This document shows, piece by piece, positions 41,513 to 53,005 of a stretch of 64,000 nucleotides of DNA. The first letter of the stretch is position 1; each line of letters begins with the position of its first letter. The DNA lies in the NCBI GenBank assembly GCA_963691705.1, contig OY829542.1, positions 4,508,188 to 4,572,187 on the forward strand, in the 5' to 3' direction. This stretch comes from Viola odorata. Taxonomy: Eukaryota > Streptophyta > Magnoliopsida > Malpighiales > Violaceae. A program made the position numbers and the translations under genes. The notes under the pieces were generated by a model that was not told the DNA's origin, ran no database searches, and saw only the letters and a list, made by a program, of their open reading frames with translations.

Positions 41513-42086
41513 GATGTTCAAACATTTTGACAGAGAAATTTCTTTAGTTTTTGAGACAAACGTAATGGAGTATTTTTAATTGCACTATCTAATTTATTTA
41601 ATTTTTCTAAGTCTATTAGGTTTTCTATTCTCAATTGTTTTCTATTCTCAATTGTTTTCTGATAACCGCAGAAGTTTCGTTTTTGTGCCTATATTTAAAT
41701 GATCATATTAGTTCAGCCTCTCGTTTTAAATTGGCAGATGTTTCATACAGATTTTACACAAAGTTTCACTCTAATTTAATTTGCCACGAACTCTGGAATT
41801 GGTACGTACATGAACAAGAGAAACTATCGATGTTCGATTGAAAAGAGAGGTTGTTAAGCTGAACAGGCATGATAGATGGTTGATCAGGATGTATGCATTC
41901 CATTCGGATGTATCAGTTACTATGTGTATCTAATTATTATTATGCTGCATTAATTTGGTTAAGATTTCCCATGGATAGCATAGCACTCACATGCATCTCA
42001 CCGAAAAGACACATCTATATATACATAAATCCTGTGGGTAGGAAGGGAAATCCTGTTTAGTTGCCTCTGCTATTCTTTATTTCCAG
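41513..42086 (+). other. intergenic region E-F with possible TATA box for copy F
   Basis: 41513-41978 duplicates the flank of copy 1 (1513-1985). TATATATA at 42016-42023 lies about 65 bases before the copy F ATG. Otherwise nothing is seen. Confidence 0.5.
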
Positions 42087-42746
42087 ATGGTAAAGCACAT
42101 GAAATCCATGGACAGCGATCGTTCGGTTTCAGATTTCATCAGTCACCTACCTGGAGATATAACTTATAACATCTTACTGCGTTTACCACTGAAAGAAGCC
42201 TTCAAAACAAGCCTCCTTTGACAGCTTGTGTTTGACAGGTCCACTCTGGGTCCATCATCAGAACGCAACCAGCTGACTAGGAGTGAGCTTCTCCTCATTA
42301 TTCATCAAGCTCTCTTGCAGCATCAGGGGCCAATCTCCAAATTTACGCTGTCCATTCCTCAACTAGGAAGCTATCCCGAGATCGACCATTTGATCTCTTT
42401 CCTGACTGGAAAAAAGTATAGAGGAGTTCACCCTCGACATTGAAGAGGGAAACCCACATAAGATGCCCATGTATCTATTCTCTTGTCAGCAAATTATACT
42501 TTTGTGTCTGCATCGATGTGTGTTCAAACCTCCTACTACTTTTGAAGGTTTCGCCCAACTTACGAATGTTGAGTTTAGAGAAGTTGACTTGCCTGCTAGA
42601 TTTGCAGAAACTTTTGTTGCCAAATGTCCATTGCTTTATTCATTAACACTGCATAATTGCACTAATATTGACTGCATCAACTTTTGTGCTCCTAATCTCA
42701 AGATATTAGTCTATGTGGGCTGCATTAGCTCTGTCAACTTCCTCCT
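42087..42746 (+). pseudogene. F-box/LRR/FBD copy F, truncated
   Basis: Starts MVKHMKSMDSDRSVSDFISH (42087) with F-box LPGDITYNILLRLPLKEAFK, then a deletion of about 45 bases removes the SKRWRCKWITIP segment and brings in TGA at about 42219. Downstream pieces: SELLLIIHQALLQHQGPISK, PEIDHLISFLTGKKYRG (one inserted base), PPTTFEGFAQLTNVEFREVD, CPLLYSLTLHNCTNIDCINF and APNLKILVYVGCIS. Homology ends at 42740 where another repeat begins, so exons 2 and 3 are lost. Confidence 0.82.
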
Positions 42747-43083
42747 TGTTGGGAAAAATCTCCCGCCCAGGATCGAATAAAAATACAGACAAATAAACAA
42801 CACCGAAAATTTACGTGAAAAACCTCAAACGAGGAAAAACCACGGGACCAACTCCGAACTCTCTTTAAATTATTAGGCTTACAAACTCAATCTCACATTT
42901 ATACCCTCACTGATTTATTTTTCTCTCAATCACTAACAAGAAAAATACTCTCTATTTTTCTCTCTTGGGATATTCAAGAACATCCCTCTCTCAATTCTCT
43001 CAATTGCTCTCGGATGCAATTGCTTTCAATTGAAAGCACATGATCACCACCACATGATCTACAAGAGAAGTCCAAGTACTCCT
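42747..43083. repeat. probable partial LTR of another element
   Basis: Begins TGTTGGGAAAAATCTCCCGC at the point where copy F homology stops and is cut at 43083 by the Athila-2 LTR. Non-coding. It has an LTR-like 5' end, but the other end and a partner copy are not in the window, so the class is open. Confidence 0.4.
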
Positions 43084-45534
43084 TGATTGAGTGCTAATAT
43101 GCTGAATTAATCACCATCTTTTCCTGCTATTTTGGATGGCGATGTCACTAATTTTATACACTTTTCACTCTTTTTTGCAGAGAGTAGGCTGCAAAGCCTA
43201 AATATTGAAAAAGAGCTGAAATTGGTATTAGCTTGAAGTTTTATGGAAGCGAGGAAAGGATGCAACTGCTGCCACTTGATTTGAACAATTGTGGCGAGCC
43301 AACATGGGCTTGGGCCCGAAGCAAGAAGATGTGCGCAAGCTGGATTGGATTCCAGTAAAAGAAAACCAACTTTGCAAATTAGTTGAGAACCACTTTTGTT
43401 AATTAGTTTAATAATTATCTAAATCCTATTTTCTAGGAATTTTAGTTGGATTTGGTTTGTTAAATACCTAGCTGGGAACGAAATACCGGAGGTCTTCTTC
43501 GATTGAACTCATTGACGACTGTTCTTATTCTATCTATTTTATTTCTTCTTCTTTCTTTGATTTAATTAATTCATGCATAATAATTGCTTGCTTTAATTAT
43601 GTCTTGTTCTAGCTAATTCATTTATTCTTGGTAAAGACTCTAGGATCATGGTCTGATATGTTGTGAGATCAAACTGAGTTTTATAAATTCCGATTCCATA
43701 TTTCTACCCTTTTTAATTAAATGTCAATTTATTCATGTTTTGATTAAGAGTAGCTAACTTGATTTTAAATATGAATGATTACAGCTTTTCTTAGAAACGT
43801 TGGATTCTACATCGTTGATAGGAATCTGTAGGTAACTAATTAGTGTAAGAGCTAATTAGAAAAGGGTAGAATCCGGTTTATAGGAGTAGAAGAAATTCTC
43901 TTCTAGATCGGGAAAGGTCTCTCCCCGTGTTTAATCAACCCTTCGATTAAACTTTATTAGGAGTACCGCCTTAAGGTTATTGAACGGTTAGGGATCCTAG
44001 TAGGAGTACCGCCTTAGGAATCTTGAGTAGGAGGAGAGCAGGAGGCTCAGAGTACCGCTGGTCTCTATAGCCTTTCTATAGAATTGGTTTTGAATATTAT
44101 TGCATCGATGATCAACTATTTGAATTATGGTCTAGATTGAGTCTTTACCGGGAATTAGTCATCTGAGTTATTCTAATCACTACTTGTTTACTGTTTTTAT
44201 TCTCTCTTGTTTATTACTTTAATTGCAACACAAAATCCCACTCATTGGTTTTTACCATTGTTACAGTTAGGGCTGTCCACCGAATTACCATACCGAAATT
44301 ACCGAATTACCGTACGGACCAAACGCACGTTCGGTAGATATTTTTTTACTTATTTCGGTAATTCGGTATTACCGTACCGTACCGAAATAAATTTCGGTAC
44401 GGTACGGTAAGTTTTTTGGTAGGTTCGGCATTACCGAACCTACCGTACCGAACTTCCTATAAGTACACTGTACTGTAATTACTAATTACTAGTAATTACA
44501 TGCGCTTGGGCCGCTTGGCTTGTGGATGGCAGCAGAGCATGGGCTTGGGCCCTTGGCAGGCATGGGCTGGGTTGGCCTAACCCATCATTCTTCAATCTTC
44601 TTTCCCTCCCTCACGGTGTATCCACGATCCCAACCTCTCCTCTCCCTCACAGTCACAACACAGTGTATCCAATATCCTCATCTCCTTTCCACCCTCTTCT
44701 TCCCTTCTCCCCTTCCCTCTCCACAAACCCCACCCTCCCCGTCTCATGTTCAAAACCGACGCCTTTTCCTGCTCCGCCTCCGTCTCCGTCGGCGAAGACT
44801 TGCCCGCCGATGGTTCCCCAAACCCGATCCTCATTCTCGCCGGCATTCTTCTCTATCCGACTTCGTTTCAAGGTCCATCTGCTGGTGGGTGTTATTCCTG
44901 CCCTAATTTCATATTATTCAATTTCAATGCATAAACCCTAATTTCAATAAACATGTATAATTATTTGACTTATAGATTGGTGTTCAATGTTGTTGGTTGG
45001 ATGTCTAATTTCGTTGGTTGTCAAAATCTGTAAATTTTGACAGCATTGTAACTTTTGTCTGAAACTGAAACTGTCGATGAAATTGAAATTGTTACTGAAA
45101 TTGAAATTGTTGAAGATGTGTCTGTGTTTGTTTGAGTTGATTTGAGGTTACATAAAGGGAGATTGGTGCAGTTGATTGAAATTTGTTTGAGTTGATTTGT
45201 GTAGATTGTCTGTATTTCACAACCAGGTCAATGAACGATTCCAGTGGCAGTAAGGCAGTCCCTCTTTGCTTCAAAAAATCCTTTTCCCCTGTAATTAATT
45301 CGGTATTTTGGTATACCGAAATACCGTACCGAATGAATTTTGGTATTTCGGTACGGTACCGAAATTCAATTCGGTACGGTATGGTAATTTTTTTTGACAA
45401 TTCGGTATACCGAATACCGAAATATTTCGGTAGGTATACCGATATACCGACCGATGGACAGCCCTAGTTACAGTTTTAATTAATTGTGCATGGTGAATTG
45501 TATGATTTATTTTTGTTGGTTTCGGCACCCATCA
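43084..45534 (+). repeat. Athila-2 5' LTR, interrupted by a hAT element
   Basis: Parts 43084-44267 and 45475-45534 flank the hAT insertion. Matches 54539 onwards with only a few differences (for example T/C at 43150 and A/G at 43156). Confidence 0.88.
44268..45466. mobile_element. non-autonomous hAT transposon, 1199 bp
   Basis: TIRs TAGGGCTGTCCA (44268-44279) and TGGACAGCCCTA (45455-45466). Perfect 8-bp target duplication GTTACAGT (44260-44267 and 45467-45474). Both ends are packed with CGGTA / TACCG subterminal repeats (44280-44460 and 45295-45450), as in hAT elements. The centre (44500-44930) is C-rich and may be a remnant of a promoter and first exon, but shows no recognisable transposase. 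Confidence 0.92.
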
Positions 45535-45539
45535 AATTT

Positions 45540-45557
45540 TGGCGCCGTTGCCGGGGA
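45540..45557 (+). other. Athila-2 primer-binding site
   Basis: TGGCGCCGTTGCCGGGGA, five bases after the LTR end. Identical to the Athila-1 PBS. Confidence 0.93.
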
Positions 45558-45649
45558 TTTCTTCAGTACTAATTTTAATTTCCTTGTTTTATGACCAGGT
45601 CCTCTTGTTAGCAATTAAGCAACCCAAAGATCAACAAGGACAGAGGACA

Positions 45650-45721
<72 letters not shown>
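45650..45721 (+). repeat. (TA)n microsatellite
   Basis: About 36 uninterrupted AT units inside the Athila-2 leader/gag region, at the place where the N-terminal gag should be. Length is probably variable. Confidence 0.95.
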
Positions 45722-45723
<2 letters not shown>

Positions 45724-45786
45724 AAGTTCTACACAATCAGTCACTGGACTCTTTCCCAGACCTGGGAGAGAGTGATCTGCGCTTAG

Positions 45787-46125
45787 ATGACCGGTGCAAC
45801 AGAGGTAAGGTTAAGCTCCATAGATAATAAAATCAATGCAGTAATTTTTCGTCTCGCTTCTATTGCAGATCAGATGAAACAATCCACATATGGATATGGA
45901 GCGCCCGATTTCCAATCACATCCTTGGGTGAATGCACACAACTACAATCAAGGATGGGAGCAGCCCCCAAACTTCAACTGGGCTCCACAATATCAACAAC
46001 ATCAGTTCCACCCACCAGATACCATGCCCATACCTCCTGTTCAGCAGCAGTTGTTTGAACCAACTCAACCGAACCAACCGCCACCATAACAGTCTCAACA
46101 ACCCCTACCACCCACTGGAGTCCCG
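45787..46125 (+). pseudogene. Athila-2 gag remnant
   Basis: Encodes the Gln/Pro/Asn-rich C-terminal gag part (SHPWVNAHNYNQGWEQPPNF) and stops at TAA 46087-46089; the frame continues to the next segment. The capsid core and knuckle are absent. Similar in composition to the 26601-26990 gag tail of Athila-1. Confidence 0.7.
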
Positions 46126-47699
46126 ATGGAAGATATGTTCAAACAATTCATGCAAATTACACAAGCCCACATGCAAGCTACTCAAGCCAGCATATCAGCC
46201 ATACAGAAAGAAGTGGTAGAGCTGAAGAGCAACAAACAGGAGCAAGGAAGGCTACCAGCAGCTATAGTGGAGCACCCTATATATAATGTCAGTTCTATGA
46301 CATTAATGAGCGTTACTGAAATTCCAGACAGAACGGTCCTTTCCCCAGGCCTAGGGAAGAAGTCGTCAGCAGTGCTTGTCCTAGACCAATTCGAACCAGA
46401 GGCAGAGGTAGTTCATGAAATGCCAGCCCCGATTGACCCTTTTCTAGAGCCAAAGGTACAGAAGGAACAACAGGAAATCTCTCTTCCTTTTCCAGAAAGG
46501 TCCTGGAAGACCAAGGAGGAAAGGGAAAAGAGAGCTCTTTTAGATTTTTTCAAAATAACGTCGATCAATCCTATTCCAAAACCGCTGGTGCAAAAGAAGG
46601 AGCTGGTAATCCCTCTTCCTTTTCCTGAAAGGGCTGAAAAGTCCAAGAAGGTAAGGGAAGAAAAAACTATTCTTGATATTTTTCGTAAAGTAGCCATTAA
46701 TGTTCCTTTACTTGATATAATTGCTCAAGTTCCTAAATATGCCAAATTTTTAAAAGAATTATGTACTAACAAAAAGAAGCTTGCAGGCATAGAGAGGATC
46801 AATTTGAATGAGAATGTATCGGCTGTTTTTCAGAAGAAGTTGCCCAACAAATGCAAGGATGGAGGGACTTTTGCAATTCCTTGCAAAATTGGAGAGCAGA
46901 CTGTAGAGAAGGTGTTGTGCGACTTAGGGGCTGGAATAAATGTTTTGTCACTAACAATTTTTAAGACTCTGAATATTGGTGAATTAAAAGAAACTGGGGT
47001 TGTAATTCAATTAGCTGATAGATCGATTATATACCATGTTGGTGTTATTGAGGATGTGTTAGTGCAGGTTAATAACTTTGTTTTTCCAGCTGACTTCTAT
47101 GTTGTAGATATAGACAACAAGCATTCAACAAAATCTACAGAGGTGCTGCTTGGAAGACCCTTCTTGAGGACAGCAAGGGCGAAGATTGATGTGGCAGGAG
47201 GGAGTTTAACATTGGAATTTTGTGATGAAATTATTAAATTCAATATGTATCCATGAAATTTCCAAACGATATGCATAGTGTGAATTGCATAGATGTTATT
47301 GATCCTAACGCTGATAATATTGAGAAATTAAATGCTACTAATCCTTTGGAGCATGTTTTTAGCAGAAGCGTTGATCAACAAATGCTGGGAGAATTGGAGG
47401 AAAAATTTGAAATCAGAGAAGAAATTAAAGAAACTGTTTTTGAGCTTGATCATTCTAATTTTCTTTCTGATATCAATATTCCTAAGATTCAGGGTTTATC
47501 AACCACTAATAACACGCTTCTCCCTTCAGTTTTGCAGGCACCGAAGATCGAGCTGAAAACCTTGCAAGGAGAATCGAAGGAAGAAAGGCTTGCGAGGGTA
47601 CTAAAGGAGTACGAAGGGGTTGTTGAATGGAGGATAACCGACATTAAGAGGACTTCTTTGTCCATCAGTGGGGCAATGTGCATCCCACAAACCACCTGA
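46126..47699 (+). pseudogene. Athila-2 gag end, protease and RT start
   Basis: The first frame (46126-47256) has MEDMFKQFMQITQAHMQ, a partly repeated SLPFPERSWKTKEEREKRAL / PLPFPERAEKSKKVREEK pair, VPKYAKFLKELCTNKKKL and the protease VLCDLGAGINVLSLTIFKTL with VLLGRPFLRTARAKIDV. A frameshift near 47250 leads into 47253-47699 (MHSVNCIDVIDPN to EYEGVVEWRITDIKRTSLS), where pol stops at the very beginning of RT. The catalytic domains are deleted, not mutated. Confidence 0.82.
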
Positions 47700-48135
47700 A
47701 ATGAAGCAAGAAAGTGTCTAGTCCGAGACTATAAAACGGGACACTTCATGGGAGGCTAACCCATGTGTTTTTAACATTTTCAATTTTTTTCAATTTAATT
47801 ATTATTATTATTATTATTATTATTTTTATTTTATTTTATGTGGCTTCCCTGTCAAGAAAATTTTCTGGGTTTGATGTTTTGAATTTATTTCTATGCAGGA
47901 GAATGAAAGCATGAAAGCAGAGGGAATTAATGGAGGATATGTGCACAGATTGAAGAATAAATGGCTTAAGTGAAGAAATAGCCCAAGTAGCCTTTGCGGG
48001 CTTGACCATGCCACTTAAGCCCATTTACCAATTAATTCACTCAAAGTCTCAAACACCTCATCTCTTCACTCTCCCTTACCCGACAAATCAAACACCCAAA
48101 TCCATCATCTTCTTCGTACCCCTTTGGGGTTATGG
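47700..48135 (+). other. Athila-2 post-pol spacer
   Basis: Contains GACTATAAAACGGGAC and ATGGGAGGCTAACCCATG, phrases typical of the region between pol and the extra ORF in Athila, then a (ATT)n run at 47800-47824. No gene. Confidence 0.6.
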
Positions 48136-48375
48136 TTTGGTTTGGAGAAGCACTTCTCAAACCCAAAAGCTCAAGAAATGGTGTTTGGTACAACACCTTC
48201 TGGGTAGAGCTTTTCAAAAGCTCTACTAATTTCCTTTAGAATTTGCCTCTATTTCTCACTGCACCAAAATAGAGCAGTGGCCACAGCGCTTTCCCATGGA
48301 CACGGGAAGCTGGGTCTCATTTTCATTTGGACAAAAATATTGAGGTGAGTCTATTTTATTTACAAAAATACCAGG

Positions 48376-48385
48376 TATAAATATA
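48376..48385 (+). promoter_or_regulatory. TATA box of the captured first exon
   Basis: TATAAATATA followed by a CT-rich leader (CTCTCACCTCGCTCTCC) and ATCTAGGGTTCC, the usual look of a plant core promoter and 5' UTR. It lies upstream of the fragment at 48490-48688. Confidence 0.55.
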
Positions 48386-48489
48386 AAAAAACTCCTCATC
48401 CTCCTCTCACCTCGCTCTCCTCTCACCCTCTCCCTGGACATCTAGGGTTCCTTATTCTCCTCTCACCCTCCCTTCTCACCTCGCTCTCC

Positions 48490-48688
48490 TTCTCACCGGA
48501 ACCTCATCCTTACCATCTCCGCCTTCCATTCCTTCCTCTTGGCCGCCACCGTCCTCGTCGTCGTTGCTTCCCTCTTCATCTACTCCCACCGCAGCTATTT
48601 CACATCCATACCTTATTCCCAACAAAAGCGATTCCAATTCCTCGTCTTCTTCAATTCTACGCTCATACAATCATCTCTCATCAAACAG
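48490..48688 (+). pseudogene. captured first exon of an unidentified gene
   Basis: Reads RNLILTISAFHSFLLAATVL then VVVASLFIYSHRSYFTSIPY, a single hydrophobic segment as in a signal anchor, then a Ser-rich part ending SSLIKQ at a CAG|GTATTC donor (48689). No ATG is visible in frame after the TATA box, so the start codon is lost or not AUG. I cannot name the source gene. The exon ends in phase 0, as the UFD1 piece at 49159 begins. Confidence 0.45.
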
Positions 48689-49158
48689 GTATTCCTTTCC
48701 CGTTCTCCAATCCCGACGATTTTCCAGTATTAATTTTTTGTTTCCTTTGTATTCTAATTTAGTCAGTTTTCCCCTCTAAGATCTCAATAATTTCCTCATA
48801 ATTACTCCCTACTCCAAATTAGAAAAATAAAAATTGGAAAAACGGAAGTATGTTTTCAAATTGATTTAAGGAAACAACGTTTAGATGCTGGGTGGCCAAT
48901 TTCCCAGTTTTTTTGCACTGTTTCCATGGCCGTGTACTTGATTTGAGTTCATGGCTGCAGTGTATGAGATGGGCAATTTTAATTTGAAATGTTGTGTATG
49001 TTTTGAAGTTTCAGTACCTGGTTGACTGTTTGCACGCTCGACGAAATGGTACTTTGATGTTTGTGATTGTTCACTGTTTAGTTGTTTGATTGTAATGGGC
49101 GTCAGCTATCTCTATTATCAGCATGGTTTTTATGGTGTGGCTATCTGCTGTCTCGCAG

Positions 49159-49926
49159 TTTTTCGATTATGGGTATCATGGGACATCATTTGAGCAGACT
49201 TATCGATGCTACCCTGCTTCATTTATTGAAAAGGTTGACCTTTTCTTCTTCTTTCAATTTTCTTTATTGATATTCTTAGGTATGTTCAAGGAGACGTGCA
49301 TGCGTTTTAGTGATTGCAAGCGTCCTGCAACTGTACTGTTTTGAAACTAGTTCCGTGAGCTATTGAAATATCTTGGCACACCTCGACACACTTCTCTCCT
49401 CCCATTTCATAGGCATTTCCCTTTTGTTGAAACATTTAGTCAACAGTTTGATATTGATTTCAATTTGTTTGTCTTCCTTGCAGCCACAAATTGAAAGTGG
49501 TGATAAAAGTAAGCATTCAAACTCATATCCTGAAATTGTGAGAAATCTCTTTTCCGTATCTGTTTTTTGATGTTATTTTTGTTTTTGCTGTGACAGTTAT
49601 AATGCCACCCTCAGCCCTTGACCGCCTTGGTTAGTTCTTTTTACATGGTATTCTCTTTAGAGTATTTTGGATTCCACTGAGGCTTGATTGCAGTTGTAGC
49701 AATGCTAATATTGGTAAACATGCTGCAGCATCTCTATATATTGATTTATATTATGCCACGTAACCATTTTGGTGTTTTCAATGTTTTGTTTTCAGATGAT
49801 GGAGAACCTGCTCTTGCAAGAAGGAGATATAGTGCGAGTGAAAAATGTGACTCTTCCAAAGGGAACATATGTTAAGCTGCAACCTCACACAAAAGACTTT
49901 TTGGATATATCCAACCCAAAAGCCAT
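49159..49926 (+). pseudogene. UFD1: captured UFD1 exon fragments
   Basis: Five pieces with normal splice sites: 49159-49233 (FFDYGYHGTSFEQTYRCYPA, SFIEK), 49484-49508 (PQIESGDK), 49597-49629 (IMPPSALDRL), about 49725-49760 (SLYID... with an internal deletion) and 49796-49926 ([38 protein letters not shown]). Together they cover the N-terminal double-psi barrel of UFD1, which with NPL4 recruits ubiquitylated proteins to CDC48/p97. The start Met, the middle of the N domain and the whole C-terminus are missing. Donors GTAAGC and GTAAGTG are intact. Identity is from recognised family sequence; no search was run. Confidence 0.85.
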
Positions 49927-50167
49927 GTAAGTGCAGATTTTATGTCCTTATATGACTGATGGGGGATGTGTGTGCACTCCCCTGAATCTCTACTGCTGCT
50001 GTAATTGCATAATCTTAGGACTGTTGGCTGGTTCATCTTCTGTGTCTGTGTCTGTCCTAACACCCTCCTCTTCATTACTTCTTTTTCTTTCTTTGTTTTC
50101 TCCATGTCTATCTGTTTATCTCCTATGTGTCACTTCACTAATATCTTATTTCAGTTGTTTTATGTAG

Positions 50168-50690
50168 GCTGGGGCGTTGGCATTTTACATACTTTCTTCC
50201 CTCTTCTTTGATAATTTTGTCATAATTTTTATGGTGACTGTATTTCTATCTGCTCTTGAATTTTGGGTGGTCAAGAATGTGAGTGGTCGTATTTTGGTTG
50301 GCCTGAGGTGGTGGAATGAAATAAATGATTTGGGCGAGAGCGTTTGGAAATTTGAATCCCTTGACCGAGAGGTTAGTAAAATATTATCACATCCACATTT
50401 GTTGTATATTGGTTTGCTCAATTGCTTCTGGTGGACTCTTTACTTGACGGTAAGCAAATAGAAAATGATTCACAATGCAAACCATACCCTTGGTCAGTAG
50501 AAATGAGTATATCTGGAATTACTTTCGCGTTGCATATATACACTGTACTGCTTTATGTTCAATGTTTTACTCTCTTTTAGTACTAGCAAGGGAAAGAAAA
50601 ATTGTGATTCTTTCAAACGCTAAGAAGCAGTTTCAACAATTTGCATCTCAAACCATCGCAAATCAATTCTCGAGCATTCAACGTCGTTTG
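50168..50690 (+). pseudogene. ECH: captured ECHIDNA/TVP23 exon fragments
   Basis: Pieces: 50168-50371 (GALAFYILSSLFFDNFVIIF, EFWVVKNVSGRILVGLRWWN, INDLGESVWKFESLDRE), about 50420-50449 (FWWTLYLT) and 50618-50690 (AKKQFQQFASQTIANQFSS). These match the TVP23 family of Golgi/TGN membrane proteins (plant ECHIDNA, secretory trafficking). The N-terminus and the middle membrane helices are lost. It lies 240 bases after the last UFD1 piece in the same orientation, although the two genes are unrelated, so they were brought together in the element. Confidence 0.82.
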
Positions 50691-50699
50691 AGGTACTCA

Positions 50700-51860
50700 T
50701 CACAGTGAGTGAATAAAGTAAAGCCATAAGAGGTGTTGTTTGCATGTGTTTAAGGGATATGATGAGAAGTGGTGGCGGCATTGTACAAATTAGCCATTAT
50801 TGAGTTGTGGATTAATTCTTTTAAACTTCTGTAGGGGATGATATACTAAGACACATGTTTTATATAACTTTTACAGAATCCAATCATGTAATGAACGTGA
50901 GAAGTAAAGTGGTAGATGAATTATCATTTTGACTGGAGGATTATTATTATATATAAATGTGTTTGTGATTGTATTTCATTGCAAATATAACTCGTGTGTT
51001 GTACTAGAATGCAAGATACAATAGCGCCGAAGGCACTCTTTTTTCTCTCTTTCTAGTTTGTGATTCTTATGATAGTTAATTATAAATATGAGTTATACCT
51101 AACTAATGCAAATATATACCTAACTAATATAGGTTTAAAAATTAAAATTTGTTCCTCACTCGATTAGATATATGACTTATCTCATAAAAATGACGTGCTT
51201 ACGAGGTAAGCAACAAATTATTTGTAATGTTAATATTTTATGACAAAATCATTCAAAATTTAAGAGAGTAATAAACATAAATTAGAAAGAAAGAAAAAAA
51301 CATGCAAGATGATTTTAGTTGCATAATAGTTTATGGTTGTATATTACTTCACAAATTATATTGCGATTTTATATAAATTCATAAAATATTGGAATGAACT
51401 ATTACAAAAATTGTCATATTAATTTTCTTAACATCAAAATAGAATTATGGTTTTTATTTAATAAAATGTTAATTATTTGTTTAAAGAAATAGATTGATTT
51501 AAATAAATTATATATATACTAAAAAATATTAATTTTAATGCTTAAAACAAATTGTGTCTTTTATAGTTAAAAGGTTAAAATTGCAGTTTTTAGAAAATTA
51601 TAGTTAAATTATTTGTTTAGAAAAACAAATTGAATTAAATAATATAAATAAATAACACTAAAAATGACTAATGTCCTTTATAGTCATTTTACACTCAAAC
51701 CATAGTTCTAAAAGCAGTGTTTACCAAACACCAAAAACAGCTTCTCGTTTCTCACAGCACTTTTAAGAAATGTTTACCAAACAGGCACACTAGCTTTTCC
51801 AGAAGTGCTTTTGCCACAACACTTTTGCCACAGCACTTTTCGGACCAGAACCGGAACCCC
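50700..51860 (+). other. AT-rich right part of the capture element
   Basis: No gene seen. 51000-51700 is AT-rich. Near the right end GTTTACCAAACACC (51719) and GTTTACCAAACAGG (51770) repeat, suggesting two nested or overlapping terminal sequences. Confidence 0.45.
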
Positions 51861-51923
51861 AAACAGACCCTTCATCTCTTTCAAAACCCTAGCCGCCCCC
51901 TCCCTCAATCTAAATCGCGGGCC

Positions 51924-53005
51924 ATGGTGATGACTCGAGGTGGCGCCGGCAGCAACTCCAAACGCACACTCGAACCCCCCACAAAACCCCAGCAGAAGCA
52001 CGCCGCCGCACTACCACCCAGCGCCTCCGTCGCGCACAACCTGTCCAGCGTCGCAGCTGGTCGCTCCTCCTACCCCGACAGTGCCGGCGACGAGCTCCAC
52101 TGCACCGCTGCCAACCTCCACCGCCGTCGCAAGCAGCCGGCGCATAGGATCCAGTCGGCGACCTTCGCCCCCACCCACGGGTACCACGCACCATCTCCAG
52201 CTCCGGTAAGGACACTTTATCCGACTCCACCTTCAAGGCAGTCCCATCGGAAATAGCAGAGGAGTCGGATGTTGACTCCGAGGCGAAAGGACAGCCGCCC
52301 CCTAGGCCGAAAGCAAAACGGGTCAAGCAGCAAGCCCAACAGTCTCGCATTCCAGCGCCACCACCGGATTCTGATGGGTCACATCAGGACAAAAGACGAA
52401 AAGAAGGGAGGCAATCATCACGACAGGTAACCCCAACCTTGGAAAATCTCCATGGTTGGTTGCAGTGTCATGATTTTGAGTCTATTAATATGCTTTCTGT
52501 GAAATTTAATTTGCCTGTGATTTTGTTTGTGCTGTTTGGATTTTGATTTGCTTGGTAAAATGATAATTTTTGAACCCATAGTTGAATTGATTCGTAATAT
52601 AGGTTGGGAGTCTCTTATTCTCCAACTATTCATCTTATAGTGCAAGCTGAATTTGGGCTATTAGATTAGACACCAATTTCAAATTGCTAAGACTTGCATG
52701 CCTATGGATTCTCTGATGACCTTTCTTGCTGTTAACAATTGCGTCTTTGATATTGCACACACTAAATTGTTTAAGTCTTGTGATAAAAAAATTGCTAGAT
52801 TTACACACCTTGGATAACATGGGGTTCTTTCACTTGAGAAATGGTTTTGTGTGTAGTAATACAGGATTTGCACCTTACGCTGATCATATTTATGGAGAAA
52901 ATAGCAGAGGAGTCCAGTTCAGGTTAGCTGCAGATGAGGAAAAGGTTGCTGCCACTGACCAGCAGCAGACATTCATTCAGGACCAGCACAACCATGATGG
53001 CCCCC
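51924..53005 (+). pseudogene. Athila-2 extra (env-like) ORF region, degenerate
   Basis: Opens MVMTRGGAGSNSKRTLEPPT, similar in style to MAPKTKKPIRKN of Athila-1: basic then Pro/Ser/Ala-rich. The frame closes at 52256. A short later piece (52859-53005, RLAADEEKVAATDQQQTF and DQHNHDGPRV) resembles an ORF end just before the GAGGACAAAGTGTC / GTGTGGGGGAGG 3' motif. The globular middle is deleted. Not expected to be functional. Confidence 0.55.

Larger units (their letters stand above)
48136..51865 (+). mobile_element. gene-capturing DNA transposon (Pack-type), boundaries approximate
   Basis: Splits the Athila-2 spacer from its extra ORF. The ends are weakly inverted: left CTTTGGGGTTATGGTTTGG (48121-48139 region) against right, reverse complement, GTTTGGGGTTCCGGTTCTGG (51840-51860). 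Inverted TTTGGTRMAACA motifs lie just inside. Between them are exon pieces of UFD1, ECHIDNA/TVP23 and an unidentified gene, all on the + strand with introns, and no transposase. The right 1 kb (50750-51700) is AT-rich filler. Retained introns argue for DNA-level capture, not retroposition. Family and exact target duplication not settled. Confidence 0.6.

Noticed and set aside
43079..43083. Target duplication for Athila-2 (CTCCT on the left)
   Set aside because: The right LTR is truncated, so no matching flank can be found.
44520..44941. Several overlapping frames of 60-139 codons in the hAT core
   Set aside because: Pro/Ser-rich, present on both strands, no recognisable domain; composition effect of the CT-rich segment.
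45539..45775. 78-codon frame with a Tyr-Ile repeat
   Set aside because: Translation of the (TA)n microsatellite.
49159..50690. Functional UFD1 and ECHIDNA genes
   Set aside because: Only parts of each protein are present; the UFD1 start codon and C-terminus and the ECHIDNA N-terminus and middle helices are missing.
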